From an uncultured bacterium (GTDB lineage Bacteria > Planctomycetota > JAJSAM01 > JAJVHW01): a DNA stretch of 64,000 nucleotides. Below are positions 1 to 7,561 of the stretch, in pieces (within the stretch, counting starts at the first letter, position 1; every line of letters starts with the position of its first letter). The stretch is from contig CALKVK010000038.1 in NCBI GenBank assembly GCA_937996235.1, forward strand, positions 248,001-312,000. The letters are read 5' to 3'. Position numbers and translations under genes: made by a program. The notes beneath the pieces were generated by a model. The model was not told the origin of the DNA. It did not search any database and worked only from the letters and a program-made list of their open reading frames with translations.

Positions 1-1
1 G

Positions 2-1294
2 ACGGCCGACGGACTCGCCGCCGCGACCCCGGGCCTCGCGGCGCGCGCGCGCGAGCAGGCGCTGTTCCTCGCGGAGCTGCAGCGCGACGTCCACGCCGAG
101 CTGACGCGGCACCTGCGCGACCTCGGCTACCGCGGGCTCGTCGTCGCCGGGAACTGGCAGACGGCCGACGACGCGGCGCTGCTCGGGCTCGAGCGCTGGT
201 CGTACACACCGGGCGACGTCGTGGACCGCCACGGCTACTTCGGCGCGCTGCACAAGGGCAAGGCGGCCGCGTACTCGGTCCGCGTCGGCGACCAGTGCGG
301 TGATGCGAGCGCACTCGCGACGCCCACCGCGACGCCGCTCCCCGTCGTGCAGATCGCGGGGCTGCCCCACATGCACTCCGAGAACGCGTGGAACCGTCCG
401 AACGCGCTCGTCGCCGACGGCCCGCTGCTCGTCGCGGGCTACGCCGCGCTGCAGGGCCTCGACGGCTGGGTGTGGTTCCGCGCCGTGGACGGCGAGTGGC
501 TGACGTCGCCCACCGAGAAGTGGCCGCTCTTCTCGGCGGCGAACGTCGGACAGAGCCCCGCGACCGCGCTGCTCTACCGCCGCGGCGACGTGCGCGAAGG
601 CCCCGTGGTGCTGCGGCGCGTCGCCCGCGTGGACGACCTCGCGCCCCCGTCGGGCGGCTTCGCCGAGGGCCGCAGCGCTGACTTCCGCGCGACCGGCGGA
701 CGCGATGCGGCGCTCTCGCTCGAGCGCCTCGCGCCGTTCGTCGGCCGCGTCGAGTGCGCGATCCCCGGCGTCGGGGGCGCGACGGGCGACGCGCAGCTCG
801 TGGGTGCCGACCTGACCCGGTACGCCGACCTCGGCGCGTCGCGTGTGACGAGCGCGACCTCGGAGCTGACACTCGACTGGGGCCGCGCGCTCCTGACCGT
901 GGACACCGCGTGCAGCCAGGCGGTCGCGGGACGGCTCGCCGACGCGGGCGAGATCCGTCTCGGCGACGTCACCATCCGCTGCGGCAACACGTACGCCGCG
1001 GTGCACGTCGTCAGTCTCGACGGCCTGCCGCTCGCCACGAGTCAGCGCATGCTCGTGCAGGCGTTCTCGCGCGAGAGGATGTGGGGCTTCGAGGTGCACG
1101 AGGGCAAGGTCGCCGCGCTCGGCGCGCCGCCCCTCGAGGTCGAGCGCATCGACGCCGAGGTGCACTTCGCGAACGCCGCGCACCTCGCCGCCGTGCGGCT
1201 CGACGGCAACGGCTACATGACCGCGGGCGTGCGCGTCGCGGACGGCCGCGTGCGGCTGCCCGCGGACGGCCTCTACACGCTCGTCACGCGCTGA
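2..1294 (+). CDS. glycoside-hydrolase-like protein (5' end outside window)
   Basis: The frame is open from the left edge, so the gene begins outside the window; 430 C-terminal residues are visible. The segment GNWQTADDAALLGLERW is followed by a VVDRHGYF stretch, then ENAWNRPN and a LQGLDGWVWFRA stretch. This arrangement resembles the second half of a TIM-barrel glycoside hydrolase (clan A type), with a conserved ENxWNRP segment that could carry a catalytic Glu. About 200 residues of beta-rich sequence follow, as expected of an accessory sandwich domain. The family is inferred from pattern only; substrate and exact GH family are unknown. It is convergent with the beta-propeller gene, whose stop lies 12 bases away. 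Confidence 0.6.
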   Translation, partial: TADGLAAATPGLAARAREQALFLAELQRDVHAELTRHLRDLGYRGLVVAGNWQTADDAALLGLERWSYTPGDVVDRHGYFGALHKGKAAAYSVRVGDQCGDASALATPTATPLPVVQIAGLPHMHSENAWNRPNALVADGPLLVAGYAALQGLDGWVWFRAVDGEWLTSPTEKWPLFSAANVGQSPATALLYRRGDVREGPVVLRRVARVDDLAPPSGGFAEGRSADFRATGGRDAALSLERLAPFVGRVECAIPGVGGATGDAQLVGADLTRYADLGASRVTSATSELTLDWGRALLTVDTACSQAVAGRLADAGEIRLGDVTIRCGNTYAAVHVVSLDGLPLATSQRMLVQAFSRERMWGFEVHEGKVAALGAPPLEVERIDAEVHFANAAHLAAVRLDGNGYMTAGVRVADGRVRLPADGLYTLVTR

Positions 1295-1306
1295 CGCGCG
1301 CCGCCG

Positions 1307-4300
1307 TCACTCCGCGCCGAGACGGAACGCGACGACGCCGCGCAGCCCGGCCGGGACGTACGCGACGCCACGCACCACCGCGACCGAGTCGGCGACACCG
1401 TCCACGTCCACGCCGCCCGCGGGGACGGGCGCGGCCGGATCGACGAGCGACCAGGCCGCCACGCGCCCGCGCCAGCCCCACGAACGCAGGAACAGGTGCC
1501 CCGCCTCGATCGAGCCGCCCCACGCCGCGTCGGCGTGCGCGCTCCGCGAGAGCGTGCCCAGATCCGCAAGCGCGAGCGTGTGCAGCGTGACCGACGCCGT
1601 GTTCGTCTCCGCGTCCCATGCCTGGACGTCCACGTAGACGTGCGCGTCGCCCGCGACGACCGCGCCCGGCCAGCCGTCGAGCGGCGCCTGCGCGAGGTCG
1701 CGCTCGCGCCACGTCGGCGCGCGCAGGTCGACGAGGTGCAGCGTGACACCCGCGTCGCCCGTGGCGTCGTCGTAGCGGTAGTCCGTCGTGACGATGCGTC
1801 CGGGGACGCCGCCCGAGGCGACGAGCTGACCCGGCACGCTGATCCACGGACCGACGCGCGGCGCGGCGGGGCGCGTCACGTCGATCTCGCGCACGCCGTA
1901 GCCGTACTCCGGATAGCCGGCGTCGGAGACGCCGAGGTCGCGGTACGACGGCACGTAGAGCGACGTGCCCGCGAGCACCGCCTGCCCGCCGAGGTCCCAC
2001 TCGAGTCGGGTGCGCGACGCGGCACGCGGCGCATCGGGGTCGGCGAGGTCGACGACGTCGAGGACGGCGGCGAGATCCTGCCGCGTCCAGCGCACGGGGC
2101 AGCGGCCGAACGCGTCCTCGCCCGCGACGTTGCGGTCCTTCACCTCGTCGTACTCGACGAGGCTCCAGACGTCGCGCAGCAGCAGCAGCGAGCCGCCGGT
2201 GAAGAACACCTGACCGGGGTAGCCGGAGAGCTCGAGCTCGCCGCGCGCGCGCAGCGCCGTCGGCTCGCTCGCGTCCACGACGCGCAGCCACGAGCGCCCC
2301 GTCGCCCAGTCGGTGCCGAGCACGTAGAGCAGCGCGCCGTCGTGGTAGAGCCGCGCGTCGCCCGTGCCGACCGTCAGCGTGTCGAGCGGAGCGAGCGCGT
2401 CGCCCGCGGGCAGAGTGACCGTGCGGATCTCGACGTCGCCTCCGACCGGGTCGGTGGCGAGCACGGCGCCGACGGCGTCGCCGGTGACGGCGAGACCGAC
2501 CACGTTGACCGCGAGGCGCACGTCGCCGCGGTGCACGGCGGCGTCCACGTCGGCGACGTCGACGAGCTGCAGCCGGTCGAACGACGCGATGCCGAGCAGC
2601 GCCGCGGCGGCGTCGTGCGCGTGGGCCGCGCTCCAGCCGGCGACCGGCACCGGCTCGCCGACGTTCGGCTGCGCGCCGGTGAGATCGACGGGGAGCGCGA
2701 GCGACTGCCAGCCGCCCGTCTTCGTCCACGCGCCGCCCTGCAGCACGGCGAGGGTCGGCGACGCGGGCACGATGGACCACCAGCCGCCGGGCGCGGTGTC
2801 CGACGCGACCGCGGGCGACGACGCGTCGCCGAGGAGCGCGTGGAACACGCGCGCCCCGACGCCGCCGTCGCCGTCGTCGACGAGGAGGCCGGCCACGCCC
2901 TGCGACGTCGGCAGGAGTCCGTAGGTCCAGCCGGAGCCGAGCTCCGCGCTGCCGCCGAGGACCGGGGCGCCTGCGCCGGAGACGTCGGCGACGTGCAGCG
3001 TCGACAGCGCGACGACGCGCGGCGCGTTCGGATCGACGCCCGTCGCGGGATCGCCGTCGCCCGCCTTCTTCGGCGACGACGGGAACGCGTTGCCGCGGTC
3101 GGGGGTGCCGCCCTCGTCGTCGACCGCGCCCTCGCCGCCGCTCCACTCGGTCGTGACCCACGCGAAGCGGTCGGCCTGGAACGCCCATGCCGCGGGCCAG
3201 GTGCCGAGGTCGAGCGTGCCCGCCTGCTCGGGCGCGGCGTCGCCGCGCGCGAAGGTGCGCAGCGACACCGAGCCGGTGACGTCCCACACGACGACGCGCG
3301 CGGATGCGCCGGCGACGTCGAGCTCCGACACGCCGGCCGCGTCGGGGATGCTCCCGATGCCGCGCAGCGCGGGCACGCCCGCGACGTCGACGTCGGCGAG
3401 CATCGGCACCGTCGGCTGGTACGCGATCGGACCGTTCAGCACGCGCGGGTCGTCGTCGCCGCGCAGGAGCGACGTCACCTCGAGCGCGAGCACGACGCCG
3501 TCGGGAACCACGCGCACGGCGCTCGGGCGGCCCTCGAGCGTCACGTCGCCGACCGCCACCGGCGCGGCGTCGAGACTGCACGTCACGTGCGCGACGCGCA
3601 CCGTCTGGCGCTCCGACCAGTTGGGGAAGACCGCGACGCCGGGCGGCAGCGCGTCGCCCTCGGCGCCGGCGCGGAGCTGCGGCCCGCCCGCGGCGGCGTC
3701 GAGCATCGGGACCGGGTACGGGACGCCCCACCACCAGCCGCCGTCGGTCGTGACGAGCGCGAGCTCGTCGCCGTCGGCGCCCGCCTCGACGAACGAGCCG
3801 GGCACGTCCACGCGGCCGACCGCCTCGGGCGTGTCGCCGCGCAGGTCCACGACCGTCACGCACGTCACGGGCGTGCCGTCGTCGCCGAGGCACGTCGCGA
3901 GCACCGCGACGCCGTCGTTCAGCGGCACCAGGCGCTGCGGCTCACCGGCCACGCGCGTGGAGCCCAGGATGCGCGGCGCGTCGGGGTCGGTGACGTCCAC
4001 GAGCGCGAGACCGAGCGTGGGCGAGAGCACCAGCGCGCGCCCTCCGCCGAGCTGCAGCGAGACGGCGCCGGCGAGGTCGGCCTGGCGCGAGTCGCCCTCG
4101 AACGCGCCCGACGCCACGGGCACGTCGGCGCCGGCGGGCGCGCCCTCGCGCGTGACGTCCGGCGTGCGACCGTTCGACGGGGCCGGCGCGGAGACGAAGC
4201 GGACGCGGCGTGCGCGCTTCCGGCGCTTGCCCGCGGCGTCGGCGTCGCCCGGGGGCGCGACCAGCGCCCCGGCGACCAGCGCGAGCACGGCGGCCGCGAC

Positions 4301-4339
4301 GACGCGCGACCCCAGGACGTACCTTCCCCGACGCGACAT
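1307..4339 (-). CDS. secreted beta-propeller domain protein
   Basis: A protein of 1010 residues starting MSRRGRYVLGSR. This ATG is chosen over one 13 codons upstream because GAGGTG lies five bases before it and the predicted signal peptide (Arg-rich start, AAAVLALVAGALVA core) then begins properly. The rest is a long series of beta-propeller blades with VVDL, HVADV and LHLVDL strands, each ending in D-x-P/D-x-A turns. This resembles the secreted C-terminal beta-propeller family (Beta_propel) and LVIVD-type repeats. It is probably exported and binds protein or carbohydrate; no catalytic motif is visible. A -10 box TAGCAT lies upstream on this strand at 4412-4417, giving a leader that carries the Shine-Dalgarno sequence. 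Confidence 0.8.
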   Translation of the reverse strand: MSRRGRYVLGSRVVAAAVLALVAGALVAPPGDADAAGKRRKRARRVRFVSAPAPSNGRTPDVTREGAPAGADVPVASGAFEGDSRQADLAGAVSLQLGGGRALVLSPTLGLALVDVTDPDAPRILGSTRVAGEPQRLVPLNDGVAVLATCLGDDGTPVTCVTVVDLRGDTPEAVGRVDVPGSFVEAGADGDELALVTTDGGWWWGVPYPVPMLDAAAGGPQLRAGAEGDALPPGVAVFPNWSERQTVRVAHVTCSLDAAPVAVGDVTLEGRPSAVRVVPDGVVLALEVTSLLRGDDDPRVLNGPIAYQPTVPMLADVDVAGVPALRGIGSIPDAAGVSELDVAGASARVVVWDVTGSVSLRTFARGDAAPEQAGTLDLGTWPAAWAFQADRFAWVTTEWSGGEGAVDDEGGTPDRGNAFPSSPKKAGDGDPATGVDPNAPRVVALSTLHVADVSGAGAPVLGGSAELGSGWTYGLLPTSQGVAGLLVDDGDGGVGARVFHALLGDASSPAVASDTAPGGWWSIVPASPTLAVLQGGAWTKTGGWQSLALPVDLTGAQPNVGEPVPVAGWSAAHAHDAAAALLGIASFDRLQLVDVADVDAAVHRGDVRLAVNVVGLAVTGDAVGAVLATDPVGGDVEIRTVTLPAGDALAPLDTLTVGTGDARLYHDGALLYVLGTDWATGRSWLRVVDASEPTALRARGELELSGYPGQVFFTGGSLLLLRDVWSLVEYDEVKDRNVAGEDAFGRCPVRWTRQDLAAVLDVVDLADPDAPRAASRTRLEWDLGGQAVLAGTSLYVPSYRDLGVSDAGYPEYGYGVREIDVTRPAAPRVGPWISVPGQLVASGGVPGRIVTTDYRYDDATGDAGVTLHLVDLRAPTWRERDLAQAPLDGWPGAVVAGDAHVYVDVQAWDAETNTASVTLHTLALADLGTLSRSAHADAAWGGSIEAGHLFLRSWGWRGRVAAWSLVDPAAPVPAGGVDVDGVADSVAVVRGVAYVPAGLRGVVAFRLGAE

Positions 4340-4411
4340 GCAGCACCTCGCGCGGCGCCTTGCGGCGCACGTCGACACCCCGGCCGAGCACCTCTCGCCG
4401 ATCCACGGACG

Positions 4412-4417
4412 ATGCTA
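4412..4417 (-). promoter_or_regulatory. -10 box (TAGCAT) for the beta-propeller gene
   Basis: TAGCAT on the minus strand, about 72 bases before the chosen ATG at 4339. It fits the TAGnnT pattern seen before many genes here. No convincing -35 element is visible. Confidence 0.4.
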
Positions 4418-4472
4418 CCGCCCCTTCGCCGACGCGCACGCGACCTGCGACACCTGTGCGCTGCGACGTCGC

Positions 4473-4495
4473 AAGCTATTTTCTGCAAACGACTT
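4473..4495. promoter_or_regulatory. AT-rich imperfect dyad AAG-N17-CTT
   Basis: A 23-base segment beginning AAGCTATTTT and ending AAACGACTT, unusually A/T-rich for this genome. It lies in the divergent region between the beta-propeller gene and the DUF2721 gene. A segment of exactly the same length, sharing AAG at the left and AAACGACTT at the right, occurs at 52484-52506. It is a candidate operator; nothing shows what binds it. Confidence 0.3.
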
Positions 4496-4553
4496 GAGGC
4501 GACGTTTCACGCACGGGACGGCGCGCCGTCGGATGCTCCTTCACCGGGTTCGC

Positions 4554-4559
4554 TAGTTT
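4554..4559 (+). promoter_or_regulatory. -10 box (TAGTTT) six bases before ATG: leaderless start
   Basis: TAGTTT is followed by six bases and then the ATG at 4566. A transcription start about seven bases after the -10 box falls on the start codon, so the DUF2721 mRNA is predicted to be leaderless. No Shine-Dalgarno sequence is present. Confidence 0.55.
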
Positions 4560-4565
4560 CTCGTC

Positions 4566-5060
4566 ATGGACAACGCCCGGGACGTCGTGCAGCAGTTCGT
4601 CGCACCGGTGGTGATGATCTCCGCGTGCGGTCTCCTCTGCCTGGCGCTCTACAACCGCCTGGCCGTGATCGTGGCGCGCGCGCGCGCCTTCAACAAGGAG
4701 CGCCTGGAGTGCCAGGAGGAGCTCGCCGAGCACCCCGGCACGGCGCGGCTGGAGAAGCGCGCGGTCACGCTCGACCACCAGTTCAACACGCTGTTCGAGC
4801 GCGCGCGGCTCGTGCGTGCGGCGCTCTACGCGCTGCTCACGACGATCGGCTGCATGCTGCTCTGCTCGCTGTCGCTCGGCATGGGCCTCGTCGCGAAGGA
4901 CGCGGCGTACCTGGCGCTCGTCTTCTTCGTCGGGGGCACGCTGAGCGCGCTCGCCGCGGTGGTCTTCGCCGTCCGCGAGCTGCGCCGTGCGCTCGACCCG
5001 GTCGCCGTGGAGGAGATGAGCCTCCACGAGTTCCCGGGCGTTCCCGCGCCGCCGGCGTAG
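4566..5060 (+). CDS. DUF2721 family membrane protein
   Basis: A protein of 164 residues with one N-terminal membrane segment (about residues 10-32, FVAPVVMISACGLLCLALYN), a charged helical stretch (about 33-80) and two further membrane segments (about 82-140). The opening APVVMISACGLLCLALYNR and the following R-x-R-AFNKERL are typical of the DUF2721 family of small inner-membrane proteins, whose function is unknown. Its length is normal for the family. It stands alone, with a leaderless-type promoter immediately upstream and a GC-rich hairpin downstream in the gap to the convergent peroxidase gene. Confidence 0.85.
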   Translation: MDNARDVVQQFVAPVVMISACGLLCLALYNRLAVIVARARAFNKERLECQEELAEHPGTARLEKRAVTLDHQFNTLFERARLVRAALYALLTTIGCMLLCSLSLGMGLVAKDAAYLALVFFVGGTLSALAAVVFAVRELRRALDPVAVEEMSLHEFPGVPAPPA

Positions 5061-5069
5061 CCGCGAGCC

Positions 5070-5095
5070 GCCGGCCCGACGGCGCGCCGGCCGGC
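5070..5095. terminator. possible GC hairpin between convergent genes
   Basis: GCCGGCC and GGCCGGC can pair as a 7-base stem around a 12-base loop in the 40-base gap between the DUF2721 and peroxidase stops. There is no T run. It could end transcripts from both sides, but in DNA this rich in G+C such stems also arise by chance. Confidence 0.3.
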
Positions 5096-5100
5096 CGCGC

Positions 5101-6984
5101 TCAGCGCGAGGTCGGCGTGCCGCCGGTCTCGGCGCGCGGCGTCGGGCGTCCCGGGCCGGCGTCGCGCGGCGTCGTCCCGCGCGTGCCGTCGCCGTCGCGC
5201 CGCTCGCGGCGCTCGTCGAGCGGGCGCCGCGGCGACGGGCCCGCCGGATCGATGCGCAGGTCGATCGGCTCGCTCTGACCGCCGTCCACGTCGATCTCGT
5301 ACACGCCGCTGCCGCCGCCGACGTTCCGGAGCTGCATCGCCACGAGTCCGCGGGTCGGGACGCCGAGTGCGGCCTGGACGTCCTCGCGGCGGGCCGTGTA
5401 CAGGTTCGTGTTCGCGTCGAGACGCTGCGCCCGGTAGAGCGTGACGAGCGCGTCGGACGTCTGCCCCGAAGCGGCCAGCGGCCGCAGCTCGAGCTGCGCG
5501 GGGAGCGGATCGCTCTCCTCGGCGCGCCGCACGCGCACGGCGACCGTCGAGCGCGGCACGGCGACGACCTCGTACCTGCGCAGCCAGTCGGGCAGCAGGC
5601 GCGAGACGCCGAGCTCCACGTCGTCGGCCTCGAGCAGCACGTGCGTGGAGGCCGGGAACGAGAACTCGATCCAGCCCCAGGCGTCGGTCGTGCACTCGAA
5701 CGGCTCGGGCATGGCGTCCGTGCCGCGCAGCCGGTCGCCGGCCGGACGCACGCGCACCTTCAGGTCGGTGACGTCGCGGCCGTCGGCCGACTTCACGCGC
5801 ACGCGCGTCTTCGGAGCGCGGTAGTGCGGCTCCGCGCCGAGCCCCGCGCGCTCGTCGCCCGAGAGCGCTTCGAGGAACGCGACGAGGTCGCCGCGCTCGC
5901 CGGCGGAGAGCCCGAGCGGCTTGATCTTCGGGTCGAGCTGCGCGTGCGGCGTGCCGCCGCCGTCGTAGTAGTCCACGACGTCCGCGAGCGTCGCGAGGGA
6001 GCCGTCGTGCATGTAGGGCGCCCGCCGCGCGACGTCGCGCAGCGAGGGTGTCTTGAAGCGACCCGCGTGCGCGCCCGCGAAGGTCTGCGCGGCGCGGCCG
6101 CCGTCGGTGGGCGCGGAGAGCGCCGCGAACACCTGCGGCACGAGCGTCGAGCGGCGCGGCGCGACGCGGAACGCGACGCCCGTGTCGTGGTAGGCGTCGT
6201 CGCTGAGGCGCCGCCCGTCGCGGCCCTCCGTGGTGTGGCACGACGCGCAGCCCGCCTTGCCCTCGAACAGCGCGAGTCCGCGCTGCGCGGGCGCGGAGAG
6301 CGCGCTCGAGTCGCCGGCGCGGTGGCGGTCCCACGGACCCTCCGTCGTGCGGAGCGTCTCCATGTACGCGGCGACGGCGTCGATCAGGCGGTCGTTCGTG
6401 ACCTGGGCGGAGCCGTACGCGCGCTTCATGCCCTCGTCGTAGCGGCCGTCCTCCTCGAGCACGGCGACGATGGGACCGCGCGCGATGCGCCGGCCCGGGA
6501 CCGCCGGTCCGTAGTACGGCGGGCGGAGCGCCGCGAGCCGCGCCTGGAACGCCTTCTCGTCGACCTCGAGTCCGTCGCGGACGGCCGCGTCGTGGTGCGC
6601 CGTGGCGAGGCGCCGCGACTGCTCGAGCGCGTCGCGCGGCATGCCGAGGCGCGCGACGAGGAGCTCGCGCACGTCGTCGAACTCGCCGTCCCAGTGGAAG
6701 CCCGTCGTGCCGAGGTCGGTGACGGGCTGGCTGTGGCGCGCGGTGGGGCCGTTCTCGTCGCGCGAGAGGGTGCGCGGGTCCGAGAAGCCGTGCTCGGGGT
6801 CGTGGCAGCTCGCGCACGAGAACTTGCCGCCCTGGCTGGCGACCGGGTCGAGGAACAGCCGCCGCCCGAGCTCGACGCGCGCCTCGTCCTGGCGGTTGCC
6901 GCCCGCGGCCGCGCGGGGCGCGCACGTCCATGCGGCGAGTCCGACACCGACCGTGACCAGGACGATGCGCTTCGCGACGTGCAT
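5101..6984 (-). CDS. di-heme cytochrome c peroxidase (MauG/CcpA family) with C-terminal extension
   Basis: A protein of 627 residues with a signal peptide (about 1-27). Two c-type heme sites CASCH lie at residues 57-61 and 246-250, spaced as in bacterial di-heme peroxidases. Flanking family motifs are LGRRLFLDPVAS, SCHDPEHGFSDPR, FKTPSLRDVARRAPYMHDGS (about 310-330) and LEALSGDE. Such enzymes act in the periplasm, reducing hydrogen peroxide or oxidising protein cofactors with electrons from cytochromes. Unusually, the family core ends near residue 380 and about 245 more residues follow. They are beta-rich (RVRVKSADGRDV, YEVVAVPRSTVAVRVRR) and end in a Pro/Arg-rich tail. GGGGAGG lies before the ATG and a TATGAT -10 box at 7035-7040. 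Confidence 0.9.
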   Translation of the reverse strand: MHVAKRIVLVTVGVGLAAWTCAPRAAAGGNRQDEARVELGRRLFLDPVASQGGKFSCASCHDPEHGFSDPRTLSRDENGPTARHSQPVTDLGTTGFHWDGEFDDVRELLVARLGMPRDALEQSRRLATAHHDAAVRDGLEVDEKAFQARLAALRPPYYGPAVPGRRIARGPIVAVLEEDGRYDEGMKRAYGSAQVTNDRLIDAVAAYMETLRTTEGPWDRHRAGDSSALSAPAQRGLALFEGKAGCASCHTTEGRDGRRLSDDAYHDTGVAFRVAPRRSTLVPQVFAALSAPTDGGRAAQTFAGAHAGRFKTPSLRDVARRAPYMHDGSLATLADVVDYYDGGGTPHAQLDPKIKPLGLSAGERGDLVAFLEALSGDERAGLGAEPHYRAPKTRVRVKSADGRDVTDLKVRVRPAGDRLRGTDAMPEPFECTTDAWGWIEFSFPASTHVLLEADDVELGVSRLLPDWLRRYEVVAVPRSTVAVRVRRAEESDPLPAQLELRPLAASGQTSDALVTLYRAQRLDANTNLYTARREDVQAALGVPTRGLVAMQLRNVGGGSGVYEIDVDGGQSEPIDLRIDPAGPSPRRPLDERRERRDGDGTRGTTPRDAGPGRPTPRAETGGTPTSR

Positions 6985-7034
6985 GCTCGACCTCCCCGCG
7001 ACCCGCTGCGCACCCGGCGGCGCGCGCTCAGCCG

Positions 7035-7040
7035 ATCATA
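7035..7040 (-). promoter_or_regulatory. -10 box (TATGAT) for the peroxidase gene
   Basis: TATGAT on the minus strand, 50 bases before the ATG at 6984. It is the closest match to the classical -10 consensus in the window. The leader carries a strong Shine-Dalgarno sequence. Confidence 0.5.
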
Positions 7041-7100
7041 GGGGGGGACGCCACGGCCGAAAAGGGGGGCGGGCACGGAGCACGCGCCGCGCGCCCTCTC

Positions 7101-7260
7101 CCGTAACGAAGGGGACGGTCCTCGTCCAGGCTCCGGCCGCGCCCACTCGTTCCGATGGGGACACTCCTCGCGCGTGGTCGTCCGAGCGACCGAGGTCCGT
7201 CCCCATCGCAACGGCTCGTGACGCCGCGAGCGTGTGCGAGGACCGTCCCCTTCGGAACGG
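7101..7260. repeat. nested inverted repeat, copy A (REP/REPIN-like, four units)
   Basis: This fills most of the 305-base gap between the peroxidase gene and the small membrane protein gene. It holds four copies of a unit centred on GATGGGGACGGTCCTCG: two forward (GGGGAC at 7111 and 7157) and two inverted (GTCCCC ending at 7204 and 7250). Units within each arm are spaced exactly 46 bases apart. The outer pair match over GAAGGGGACGGTCCTCG and the inner pair less perfectly. The same layout recurs at 15593-15827. It resembles REP doublets mobilised by RAYT (Y1) transposases; no such transposase is in the window. Confidence 0.75.
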
Positions 7261-7289
7261 GAGGCACGCGGGGTGCGCGGGGGACGCGG

Positions 7290-7508
7290 CTACAGACCCA
7301 TGCGCAGCGCGAGCCAGACGAGCGCCACGAGCACCGTCCCGATGCCGAGGATCTGCCACCAGCCGGCGACGAACAGCGGCTCGACGAGCAGCAGGATGCC
7401 GCCGAGCAGCTGGGGCAGCCGTCGCTGCTTGCGGCCGTAGATCGCGAGCCCCGTCCCGAAGGCCGAGACCACGAGGCCCGCGAAGATCCCCGCCGGCGAG
7501 AAGTCCAT
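7290..7508 (-). CDS. small two- or three-helix membrane protein
   Basis: A 72-residue protein, MDFSPAGIFAGLVVSAFGTG onward. It has hydrophobic segments at about 7-24, 32-47 and 50-70, separated by a basic turn YGRKQRRLP. It resembles a widespread family of about 65-75-residue proteins with the pattern G-x-Y/I-G-K/R-x-Q, sometimes labelled amino acid transport proteins without direct evidence. The function is unknown. The start is the only ATG that includes the whole first helix. It lies 53 bases downstream of the M28 peptidase stop on the same strand and could be the last gene of that operon. Confidence 0.7.
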   Translation of the reverse strand: MDFSPAGIFAGLVVSAFGTGLAIYGRKQRRLPQLLGGILLLVEPLFVAGWWQILGIGTVLVALVWLALRMGL

Positions 7509-7561
7509 GCGGAGAGCGTACGCGGTCGGATGGACGCCGCCCCCGCGCGGCGGCACGCCGC

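Noticed and set aside
1496..5278. A plus-strand frame of 1260 codons opposite the beta-propeller gene
   Set aside because: It is antisense to a gene with a clear signal peptide, blades and Shine-Dalgarno sequence. Its translation is dominated by Arg, Ala, Val and His with no domain pattern.
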